A stretch of 41,346 bases of DNA from NCBI GenBank assembly GCA_030627905.1, contig DAOVRZ010000042.1, forward strand, positions 1-41,346. Direction: 5' to 3'. The translations under genes were made by a program, and so were the position numbers. A model generated the notes under the pieces. That model had not been told where the DNA came from. It worked only from the letters and a program-made list of their open reading frames with translations, and did no database searches. The DNA comes from JAGMES01 sp023128035. Lineage in GTDB: Bacteria; Bacillota; Halanaerobiia; DY22613. Of this stretch, positions 24,208 through 32,171 are shown one piece after another; the stretch's first letter is position 1; each line of letters begins with the position of its first letter.

Positions 24208-25170
24208 ATGAATATAAATATGGTTTTAGGGTGGCAAGCTAGTTCTTTACTTCTTCATGCTATCAAGTCAGTTGGAGAGAAATATGATGTACTTTTCAAT
24301 ATTATATCTAAATCAGATCATCAAGAGTTGAAACCTCATATGGCAGATGCAGAGATTTATGGTTCATGGGGACGCCAGGCTGATGCAGAGCTAATTGAGT
24401 ATGGTGTCAATTTACGCTGGATTCAGTTGTTAACATCAGGAACTGAAAACTTTATTAAAAATATCAATGAAAACGATGGAATTTGCCTCACCAACGCAAA
24501 GGGAATTCATGTTGTTTCGATGGCTGAACATATTATGGCACTGCTATTGGCTGTAAATAGAAGGATTTTTTCAATTTATGACAATCAAAAGAAACAACTT
24601 TGGAGGACTATTCCTGCCCATGAACTTCATCAAAAAACAGTGGTGATCTGGGGATTTGGCAGTGTAGGTATTGAAGTAGCTAAACGGTTGAAACCCTTTG
24701 GAAGTAGGGTGATTGGTATAAAAAAAAGCCTCACACAAAATGAATATGTAGACAAATTGTATCTTCCTGATGAGTGGCAGGCAGCAATTAGAGAGGCTGA
24801 TGTGTTGATATCTTTGTTACCAGGTACACCTGATACAGAGTGTATAATCAATAAATCTGTTTTTGAATTACTACCTAGTCACGCTATTTTTATGAACTTT
24901 GGGCGGGGAATGGTTGTGGACGAAACTGATCTTATTGATGCATTAGATAAAAGGAAGATACGTAGAGCGATCCTTGATGTATTTAATCAAGAACCTCTCT
25001 CTTCAGATTCGTCATTATGGAAAGTAAAAAATCTAATCATTTCACCTCATATGGCTTCAATGTCTCCAAATTATATGGATAGATCTATAAATCTATTTTT
25101 AGAAAATCTAGAGCTTTACTTAAAAAAAGAAAAACTAAAAAATATAGTAAACATTAATAAAGGGTATTAG
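24208..25170 (+). CDS. D-2-hydroxyacid dehydrogenase family protein
   Basis: NAD(P)-dependent oxidoreductase of 320 residues that reduces a 2-keto acid to a 2-hydroxy acid, or the reverse. The Rossmann motif is WGFGSVGIEVAKRL; the catalytic Arg is in NFGRGMVVDETDL, the Glu in FNQEPLSSDSSLW and the His in ISPHMAS. All three catalytic residues are in place. The N-terminal half is short and lacks the regulatory ACT domain of SerA, so it is not a phosphoglycerate dehydrogenase of the long type. In this cluster it could make the hydroxy acid that the ligase activates. GGGGGGT lies 5 bases ahead of the ATG. Confidence 0.85.
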   Translation: MNINMVLGWQASSLLLHAIKSVGEKYDVLFNIISKSDHQELKPHMADAEIYGSWGRQADAELIEYGVNLRWIQLLTSGTENFIKNINENDGICLTNAKGIHVVSMAEHIMALLLAVNRRIFSIYDNQKKQLWRTIPAHELHQKTVVIWGFGSVGIEVAKRLKPFGSRVIGIKKSLTQNEYVDKLYLPDEWQAAIREADVLISLLPGTPDTECIINKSVFELLPSHAIFMNFGRGMVVDETDLIDALDKRKIRRAILDVFNQEPLSSDSSLWKVKNLIISPHMASMSPNYMDRSINLFLENLELYLKKEKLKNIVNINKGY

Positions 25171-25215
25171 TAAAAGTAAATATTTAGAGATATACATAAT
25201 AGAAAGGGGCAAAAT

Positions 25216-26274
25216 ATGGAGATAAAGACGATTTTGATTCCTGAAGTAGATTTTTCAAAATTGGCTTATTTACAATGTGAAAGCAGAATTCTTGAAACTT
25301 ATTTTAAATTTTATGGCTATGGGCATATTGAAGAACTTGTGGGGAAAGAAATTTGCTTTTTTGAATATAGGTCACCAAGAACCAATAAAGTTGGTCGAAG
25401 ATGCAGAAACTTTTTTGAAGAAATTGAAACAGACTATGGGGTAAAAGTTATTCAAAAAGAATACGATCAGGAAGATATAGCCTGGGAATATACATTAGAA
25501 TTACTTAATGAGGGGATCCCAGTTACAGTCAGATGTGATTCATTCTACCTGCCGTTTAATAGTTTTAAGTATCAAAAAAGTCATTCATGGCACTATTTAA
25601 TTATAAATGGTTATTCTGATAAAAATAATACGGTTACGATTTATGATGGTAACTTTAGACTATATAATAAAGAGATACCTTTAGAGATAATTAGGGATGC
25701 ACGAAGATCAAAATGTAATGGATTTCCAGTAAAAAATGCTTCTATTGAGATTTATTTACCCCATCAAATTGAAGGATTATCTTTAGATATATTTATGGAC
25801 AGTATGATGACTAATATTGAAAACGCGTTGAGTCCAAAACCTGAGAATATCTATAAAGATAATTCATATATATCTGCTGATTTTGTAAATTATGAGAACA
25901 AAATGATTGGAGTTAAGGGGATTCGCCAGTTGGCTGATCGGTTGGATACTTTTGTGGACATAGAAGATAAGTCAGAAAAAGTGTATAAGTTATTTTATAA
26001 TTTTAGTGACTTAGTTGAACAAACACAATTGCATTCAGAATATATAAAGTTAATTGGAGAAAAATTCAATATTGGAGAGATTCAGAAGATGGTTGACGAT
26101 TTAGATTATAACGTACAGAGTTGGCTGGTTGCGAGAAATATTTTTCTTAAAGGATTAATCAAATCACCAAATGACATGATTGAGCGGTGTAAAAAGAAAC
26201 TTCGGGTCATTGCTGATTTAGAAGAAGAATACTTTTTAAAAATGCATAAAATTATTGAAATAATTAACAAGTAA
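25216..26274 (+). CDS. BtrH-N-like papain-fold acyltransferase or peptidase
   Basis: A 352-residue protein whose N-terminal half has the Cys-His-Asp order of the BtrH_N family: LQCESRILETYF (C21), SWHYLIINGY (H126) and TIYDGNF (D144), as in C39-like papain folds. BtrH of butirosin biosynthesis moves an acyl group from its carrier protein BtrI to an aminoglycoside amine. With an AMP ligase and a free ACP in this cluster, the same job (acyl-ACP to amine or hydroxyl) is the best reading. The C-terminal half (about 230-352) is helical and unassigned. It is the last gene of the cluster before a terminator. A simple cysteine peptidase is the alternative. Confidence 0.6.
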   Translation: MEIKTILIPEVDFSKLAYLQCESRILETYFKFYGYGHIEELVGKEICFFEYRSPRTNKVGRRCRNFFEEIETDYGVKVIQKEYDQEDIAWEYTLELLNEGIPVTVRCDSFYLPFNSFKYQKSHSWHYLIINGYSDKNNTVTIYDGNFRLYNKEIPLEIIRDARRSKCNGFPVKNASIEIYLPHQIEGLSLDIFMDSMMTNIENALSPKPENIYKDNSYISADFVNYENKMIGVKGIRQLADRLDTFVDIEDKSEKVYKLFYNFSDLVEQTQLHSEYIKLIGEKFNIGEIQKMVDDLDYNVQSWLVARNIFLKGLIKSPNDMIERCKKKLRVIADLEEEYFLKMHKIIEIINK

Positions 26275-26288
26275 TCATTATGATAAAA

Positions 26289-26330
26289 GAAAAAAGGCTA
26301 TTGGTCTGATTTCAGACAAGAGTCTTTTTT
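26289..26330 (+). terminator. Terminator after the biosynthetic cluster
   Basis: A-rich AAAAAAGGCT and AGTCTTTTTT form the outer stem, with GTCTGA/TCAGAC nested inside, followed by the T-run. It starts about 15 bases after the last cluster stop. Confidence 0.8.
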
Positions 26331-26391
26331 ATTGTTACAAAGTATTAACAGAAGGATCTGTTCAAAGCGTAGGTGAAGGGAGTAGGTAATT

Positions 26392-26885
26392 GTGAGGAAG
26401 ACAGAAATGAATATTGAAAAAATGAATAATTACTTGAATGATCTTTTTTCAAAAGCTAAAAATGCTTATAAAAAATTGATAGAATTAGGATATCCATGCC
26501 AACTAATTTTTGCAGATAAAAATTATATCAAGATTGCTGGAAAATATGAAATACAGCAGTATCCTATTCCAATATTAGAAGTTAAAAATATTGGGGATAT
26601 AGGTTTTAATCTTGATTTGATTTTTTTGAGTTTTCCTTTTTAAAAAATGAATTTGAAAAGATAGACTTAGAATCATTAATTGATAAGTATAAAGAGTTAG
26701 AGATATATGGAGGAAAAAATTGTTTGTTAGATTTTTACTTTAAGGGTGATCAAATTGAAGAAATTAAAAATAGGATTAGACTATCATCTGAAGATACAGT
26801 AATGCTTGCTATTTATTTTGAATTAGATAAGGAAGATATTGTAGATGAATTTTTGATGGTATTGAAGTTATTGAAATTAGGTTAA
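26392..26885 (+). pseudogene. Small conserved-looking gene broken by a -1 shift at T7
   Basis: The first frame runs from GTG 26392 (or ATG 26407) to TAA 26643: 83 residues containing AKNAYKKLIELGYPCQLIF and YEIQQYPIPILEV. It leaves frame at GATTTTTTTGAG. Reading on in the -1 frame from the T run gives a continuous 80-residue extension (FEFSFLKNEFEKIDLESLI ... VLKLLKLG) to TAA 26883-26885, so the intact protein would be about 163 residues. One extra T would restore it. The site T-TTT-TTG also fits the heptamer for programmed -1 slippage. The sequence reminds me of DUF3201-type small proteins, but I am not sure. It lies alone between the biosynthetic cluster and the BREX operon. Confidence 0.65.
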
Positions 26886-27271
26886 TATTAAAAAGCACGA
26901 AAGTGGAATCTAACAAATTTTGATCCATAAATTAAATACTTATTTCTAAGTAAAAAAAAGGAATAGTGGTTGTAGTTGAAGAAAATATATTTAGAACTTT
27001 TGTCTTAAAATAGTTAATTATGTCTTGACTGAAAAATAAGGTAGCCTGATTATGCTCGACCATGGGAAACTTATTGGTAAAGGGGGAATTAGGATGAGTA
27101 TAGAGTAATCTTAGAGTGATAAGGAATCCATTTAGAGAAAATATAGAGGTTATTGATAAGGAGAAGAACTGGAAAAAGTTTATATTAGGCGGAAAGGTAT
27201 GGATTTAGGTGAGAAGATTTTTTGAGGAATTGATTGGAAAACTCCACTAGCATATAGTCGGAATTTTGAAT

Positions 27272-27300
27272 TGCGAAAGTGAAATTATAACTTTATAGAT
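27272..27300 (+). promoter_or_regulatory. Candidate sigma-A promoter of the BREX operon
   Basis: TTGCGA (27272-27277) and TATAGA (27295-27300) are separated by 17 bases, 100 bases upstream of brxA. Each box matches the consensus at about four of six positions. Confidence 0.4.
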
Positions 27301-27323
27301 TTGTACTAGGTTGTATATTTTAT

Positions 27324-27362
27324 TGTAATTCAAGATTACATACATTATAATTAAATTATAAT
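27324..27362. promoter_or_regulatory. Two inverted repeats, possible operator of the BREX operon
   Basis: TGTAAT (27324-27329) and ATTACA (27335-27340) flank a 5-base spacer; just downstream ATTATAAT-TAA-ATTATAAT (27344-27362) is a perfect symmetric repeat. They sit 25-75 bases before brxA, downstream of the promoter candidate, a natural place for a repressor. No BrxR-like WYL regulator gene is in the window. Confidence 0.4.
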
Positions 27363-27399
27363 CAAAAAGTGAGTCCGACAATATGGAGGAGTGATTATT

Positions 27400-27999
27400 T
27401 TGAGAAAACAATATACATCAACTTTAAAATCAGTACCATATTTTTATATAGAGTTTAAAACAGTAGCGAAGTTGAAATTGCAAGGCTTGACGGATTTGGA
27501 AATTAAAAATAATGCGGTAAAAGAAAATTTGTTTATGGTGAAAACTGACACGCGCAGACGTGAAATTATTGCAAGAATATTAGAGAGAATAGAACTTCTT
27601 GATGACTATCTAATAGATAAAGTTGTGAATGGAATTATAGAAACCAGCAAACAGATTGTTTTATATACTATATTGAAAACGGACTTATTATTCTTTGAAT
27701 TTATGAATGAAGTTTTTAGAGAAAAAATGATACTTAATGAAAAATATATCGCAGATAAAGATTTCAGTATCTTTTTTACTATAAAGATGGAACAAAGTGA
27801 ACAACTAGCCGAGTGGAAGGATTATACCTTTTACAAATTAAAGCAAGTTTACAAACGGATACTAAGAGAAGCCGGGTTAATAAAAAGAGAAAAGAAAGAC
27901 TTGCTAATCATACCTCAGATTATTGAATCAGATGTTTATAATCATATTAAAAACAAGGGTGATGAGGTTTATCTTAGAGCAATGATTGGAGAGAGATAG
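27400..27999 (+). CDS. brxA: BREX protein BrxA
   Basis: A 199-residue member of the BrxA (DUF1819) family, a NusB-fold, DNA-binding helical protein required in many type 1 BREX systems. The N-terminus is RKQYTSTLKSVPYFYIEFKT, which carries the typical start of the family. The middle part is helical, with the R-R-E...R-I-L-x-R-I-x-x-L block. The end has YKRILREAGLI. TTG 27400 has GGAGGA 9 bases ahead; GTG 27391 abuts that site and is unlikely. Its TAG stop is followed directly by the brxB ATG. It is the first gene of the six-gene operon. Confidence 0.88.
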   Translation: MRKQYTSTLKSVPYFYIEFKTVAKLKLQGLTDLEIKNNAVKENLFMVKTDTRRREIIARILERIELLDDYLIDKVVNGIIETSKQIVLYTILKTDLLFFEFMNEVFREKMILNEKYIADKDFSIFFTIKMEQSEQLAEWKDYTFYKLKQVYKRILREAGLIKREKKDLLIIPQIIESDVYNHIKNKGDEVYLRAMIGER

Positions 28000-28584
28000 A
28001 TGAAAGACATATATAAAAGATTAGATGAGATATTACCAAAGATAACAGAAAAAAGTTTCAGAGAAAATAAAGGTCTTGGCAATGAGATAGGCTATTATAT
28101 CTTCGATTACGAACCACAGTATGAAATTCTTGTTAGAGAGCATATTAAATTTTTAAAGAAGAAGGTCAATATTGCTGATTCTGAAATAAGAATCAAAGAA
28201 TTTAACCTATACGACGTAATAATTAAAATTTTAGAAGATAAAGGATATCTCAATAAAGTTTTTGAAATGGAAGAGAAAAAGGGTAGTGAAAAGATATTAA
28301 AACCAATTAAGAATACTTTGAGACTGACTCAAGATAATAACTTGATTTTAGACTATATTAGAACAAATATTGAGAAAAAAGATATCGTCTTTATTACAGG
28401 TGTTGGTAAAGCATGGCCGATAATTCGCTCACATACTATACTTAATTCACTTCATGCAGTCGTTGACGATGTACCGCTTGTCATGTTTTTTCCAGGAACT
28501 TATGATGGACTTGAACTTCATTTGTTTGATGAATTAAAAGATGACAACTATTATAGAGCGTTTCGATTGGTGGATAAAAATTAA
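28000..28584 (+). CDS. brxB: BREX protein BrxB
   Basis: A 194-residue DUF1788 protein, the normal size for BrxB. It starts MKDIYKRLDEILPKIT, and its hallmark C-terminal region GVGKAWPIIRSHTILNSLH then VPLVMFFPGTYDGLELHLF is well kept. BrxB is a required core component of BREX restriction and host DNA methylation, though its biochemical role is unclear. It abuts brxA with no gap and precedes brxC by 14 bases, so the three are coupled. Confidence 0.92.
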   Translation: MKDIYKRLDEILPKITEKSFRENKGLGNEIGYYIFDYEPQYEILVREHIKFLKKKVNIADSEIRIKEFNLYDVIIKILEDKGYLNKVFEMEEKKGSEKILKPIKNTLRLTQDNNLILDYIRTNIEKKDIVFITGVGKAWPIIRSHTILNSLHAVVDDVPLVMFFPGTYDGLELHLFDELKDDNYYRAFRLVDKN

Positions 28585-28598
28585 GGGGGTATGAAAAC

Positions 28599-31500
28599 AT
28601 GCAACTAAAAAAGATGTTTGTAAAGGATATTGAGAGAGATATTAAAGGTGTTATTAAAATTGGTCAGGAAGATGACAGAAATGTTTATCATGAACTTGAC
28701 GAATATATTGTGACACGAGAACTTAGCCGCCACTTTGGTGATTTTTTTGAAAGTTATAGAAGAGGGAATAATGACTATACAGATAAAATGGGTGTATGGA
28801 TTTCTGGTTTTTTTGGAAGTGGTAAGTCACACTTTTTGAAAATCCTTTCTTACTTGTTAGATAATAAAAATGTTCAAGGGAAACAAGCTGTAGAGTACTT
28901 TGATGGAAAAATCAAAGATCCTGCAATGCTTGCAGATATGATGAGAGCTGGAAAAATTAATACTGATGTTATTCTATTTAATATTGATTCAAAGTCAGAT
29001 TCGGATTCTAAGAATAACAAGGATGCTATCGTTAAAGTATTCAATAAAGTGTTCGATGAAATGCAAGGCTTCTGTGGTTCTATTCCTTGGCTTGCTGACT
29101 TAGAAAGACAATTGGTTAAGGATGGTACATATGAAGGCTTTAAAGCCAAATTTAAAGAAGTTTCGGGTTCTTCGTGGGAAGAAGCAAGAGAAGACATATA
29201 TTTTGAAGGAGATAGTGTTATAGAAGCTTTAGTTAGTACAACAAAAATGTCTGAGGAATCAGCCAGAGTATGGTATGAAAAAGCAGAAGACAATTATTCT
29301 CTTAGTATTGAAAAATTTGCAAAGAGAGTGAATGAATATATTGAATCTAAAGGAAATAATCATCATGTTGTATTTCTTGTAGATGAAATTGGTCAATATA
29401 TAGGTGATAGTGTGCAACTTATGTTAAATCTTCAGACCGTGGTTGAAGACTTAGGAACATTTTGTGGTGGTCGTGCCTGGGTTATTGTTACATCCCAACA
29501 GGATATTGATTCAATTACTAAGGTTAAAGGAAATAATTTTTCTAAAATTCAAGGACGTTTCAATACAAGATTAAATTTATCAAGTGCTAATGTAGATGAA
29601 GTTATCAAGAAGCGTATTCTTGAGAAAAATCAAACAGCGGTAGATACTTTAAAGATGTTTTATGACGATAAAGAAGCTATATTAAAGAACTTGATAACTT
29701 TCTCATCAGATACAGCAGAGATGAAACGTTATAAATCAGTTGAAGATTTTGTAGAAGTTTATCCTTTCATTCCGTATCAGTTTAACTTACTACAATCTGT
29801 CTTTACGGGTATTCGTTTGCATGGAGCAAGTGGTAAGCATCTTTCGGAAGGGGAACGTTCCTTATTAAGTGCATTTCAGGAATCAGCAATTCAATTTGTC
29901 AATGAAGAAGTTGGTGTGATAGTCCCATTTAATGCTTTTTATAGAACTATTGAAGCCTTTCTTGATTCTAATATAAGAATGGTTATTTTGCATGCAGAAG
30001 ATAATGATAATCTAGAAGCATTTGATGTGGAAGTACTTATAGTTTTATTTATGATTAAATACGTCAAAGAGCTGCCTTCTAATATTGAAAATATTGCAAC
30101 TCTAATGGTCTCTCATATTGATGAAGATAAAATTAACCTTAAAAAGAAAATTGAAAATTCCCTTAAAAGACTATTAAAAGAGACGCTTATTCAAAAGAAT
30201 GGTAACGAATATATTTTCTTAACTAATGAAGAGCAGGATGTGAATAAAGAAATTCAGGCTATCCCAATCGAAATGGGTGAAGTTATTCAAAAAATCAGTG
30301 AAGAAATATTTGATGGTATTTTTAGTGATATAAAAAAATACAGATATAGCTTAAGATATCATTTTGATTATAACAAGATTATTGATGATAGATTTTATTC
30401 AGGTCAAAAACACGATATTGGGCTAAAGATCATTACGCCATATTTTGATTCTGGTGAAGAACTTAATGACCAATCTCTTAAGCTGATGTCTTTTAGAGAG
30501 AATAATTTAATTCTTAAAATGCCTATGGATACTGCATATCTTGAAGAAATGAAAGATGTACTTCAAATACAAACTTATCTTACGAGAAAAGGCAGTTCAG
30601 GGATACCAGAAATTGAGGAAATTAAAGCGAGAAAGCAACGTGAGATCAATGAACGAAAAAGAAGAATTACAGACCTTCTTCATGAAAATCTTAAACATGC
30701 GGAGATCTATTCAAATTCTCAAAAGCTTGATATTAAACCAAAACTTCCAGTAGAACGTATAAATGTTGGCTTTAAATATATGATTGATAACCGATATAAT
30801 AAACTGGCTTATATCAATACACCAGTTGATAGTATAAAGGATTTAGTTAATATTATTAATGCTGATAAGTCGCAACTTACCATAATAGACCGTGAACAGC
30901 CCAATGATCTTGCGGTAGCTGAAATTGATGGGTTTATAACAAGAAATACAGAGAGACACATTCCTACAACAATGAAATCCATAATGGATATTTACAGTAA
31001 AGCACCTTATGGATGGTTAGATATGGATATTGTGGGTATAGTTCTTCGGATTTTCACAGCTCAAGAGATTACTCTTGAAATGGCAAATGAATATTTAAAA
31101 ATAAATGATCCTGATCTTATCAAATATTTAACTAAGCGAGATTATGTAGATAGAGTTCTTATTAAGAAAAGAACGAAGATTTCTCCAGTACTAATTAATA
31201 ACGCTAAGGAAATTGCCAAAGAATTATTTAACTATACTGCCATGTCAGCAGATGAAGATGGTTTAATGACAAGATTTAAAGAATTTTCTGAGATAGAATT
31301 ATCGACTATTAGAGAATTACTTGTCAACTATAAACATTTAAAATATCCAGGTTATCAAGTCATGAAAGTAGGACAAGGACTATTTACTGAGATTATAAAG
31401 ATTAAAGATGTTAAAGTGTTTTTTGACATACTTAAAGATAAAAAGGATGATTATCTTGATTATGAAGAAGACGTCTATGATGTAAAAAAATTCTTTGATG

Positions 31501-32156
31501 GTGAGCAAGTAGAATATTTTAATAAAGCTCTAAAACAGCTTAATATCTACAGTAAGAATGAAAGTTATGTTTTAGACCAGGAAACAATTATGTTGATTAA
31601 TTCTATCAAAAGTATTGTCGAGAATAAAAATCCATATAATCAAATTTCTAAATTACCTAACCTCATCGATGAGTTTATTTCAAAGTTTGTGGATCTTCTT
31701 GTAAAGGAATGTGAACCTATTAGAACTGTCATTGTAAATGATAAGAAAAAAGTTCTTGATGAAATAGAACAGTTTGATTTCAAAGATGAGCTAAAACCTG
31801 AATTTAAAAAACAATTTGAAGCTTTGTTAGATCGTTTAGATTCTGCGAATAACTTTTATGAAGCTATAGCCATGAAAGAAGAATCAGATCGTTTTAAACA
31901 AAGATGCTTTGAAAAAATTGAGCGAGTAAAACAAGAAAAAGCATTAGAAAAAGCTAGAGAAAAGCAACCAAAAGGAACGAAAGAACCTGAACCACCTGTT
32001 TATAGAACTAAAAAAATTAAACACGTTAGTGTTGCAAATATCCTTCATGGGGTAAAACTGATTGAAACAAAAGAAGATATAGAAGATTTTTTGAATCATA
32101 TGAGAGAGGTATTAGAAAAGCAAATAGATGAAGATTCAAAGATTAAATTGATCTAA
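28599..32156 (+). CDS. brxC: BREX P-loop ATPase BrxC
   Basis: The large ATPase of type 1 BREX (BrxC/PglY, DUF499 group), 1185 residues, full length. Walker A is SGFFGSGKSHFLKILSYLLD (near residues 68-87) and Walker B is VVFLVDEIGQYIG near residue 260; the arginine-containing VTSQQDID and QGRFNTRLNLSS follow. The C-terminal third is helical, with a charged region rich in E and K (about 1075-1125) that is probably a coiled coil. It acts with PglX and PglZ in phage discrimination. The start has GGGGGT 8 bases upstream; pglX starts 15 bases after its stop. Confidence 0.94.
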   Translation: MQLKKMFVKDIERDIKGVIKIGQEDDRNVYHELDEYIVTRELSRHFGDFFESYRRGNNDYTDKMGVWISGFFGSGKSHFLKILSYLLDNKNVQGKQAVEYFDGKIKDPAMLADMMRAGKINTDVILFNIDSKSDSDSKNNKDAIVKVFNKVFDEMQGFCGSIPWLADLERQLVKDGTYEGFKAKFKEVSGSSWEEAREDIYFEGDSVIEALVSTTKMSEESARVWYEKAEDNYSLSIEKFAKRVNEYIESKGNNHHVVFLVDEIGQYIGDSVQLMLNLQTVVEDLGTFCGGRAWVIVTSQQDIDSITKVKGNNFSKIQGRFNTRLNLSSANVDEVIKKRILEKNQTAVDTLKMFYDDKEAILKNLITFSSDTAEMKRYKSVEDFVEVYPFIPYQFNLLQSVFTGIRLHGASGKHLSEGERSLLSAFQESAIQFVNEEVGVIVPFNAFYRTIEAFLDSNIRMVILHAEDNDNLEAFDVEVLIVLFMIKYVKELPSNIENIATLMVSHIDEDKINLKKKIENSLKRLLKETLIQKNGNEYIFLTNEEQDVNKEIQAIPIEMGEVIQKISEEIFDGIFSDIKKYRYSLRYHFDYNKIIDDRFYSGQKHDIGLKIITPYFDSGEELNDQSLKLMSFRENNLILKMPMDTAYLEEMKDVLQIQTYLTRKGSSGIPEIEEIKARKQREINERKRRITDLLHENLKHAEIYSNSQKLDIKPKLPVERINVGFKYMIDNRYNKLAYINTPVDSIKDLVNIINADKSQLTIIDREQPNDLAVAEIDGFITRNTERHIPTTMKSIMDIYSKAPYGWLDMDIVGIVLRIFTAQEITLEMANEYLKINDPDLIKYLTKRDYVDRVLIKKRTKISPVLINNAKEIAKELFNYTAMSADEDGLMTRFKEFSEIELSTIRELLVNYKHLKYPGYQVMKVGQGLFTEIIKIKDVKVFFDILKDKKDDYLDYEEDVYDVKKFFDGEQVEYFNKALKQLNIYSKNESYVLDQETIMLINSIKSIVENKNPYNQISKLPNLIDEFISKFVDLLVKECEPIRTVIVNDKKKVLDEIEQFDFKDELKPEFKKQFEALLDRLDSANNFYEAIAMKEESDRFKQRCFEKIERVKQEKALEKAREKQPKGTKEPEPPVYRTKKIKHVSVANILHGVKLIETKEDIEDFLNHMREVLEKQIDEDSKIKLI

Positions 32157-32171
32157 CAGGGGGATAATTAG

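Larger units (their letters stand above)
26886..27390. other. Intergenic region upstream of BREX with possible coding remnants
   Basis: No convincing gene. Short open pieces interrupted by stops occur, for example MLDHGKLIGKGGIRMSIE (around 27052-27108) and VIRNPFRENIEVIDKEK (GTG 27116, stop 27206-27208), which look like decayed coding sequence rather than random AT-rich DNA. The right third holds the BREX promoter candidate and inverted repeats listed separately. If the BREX region is a mobile island, its left end is likely here or just upstream. Confidence 0.5.

Noticed and set aside
27116..27208. 30-codon ORF (VIRNPFRENIEV...) as a gene
   Set aside because: It is short, lacks a ribosome binding site and is followed by further stops; noted only as possible decayed coding sequence.
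28874..29293. 139-codon antisense ORF in brxC
   Set aside because: A shadow frame; the sense strand encodes well-conserved BrxC sequence.
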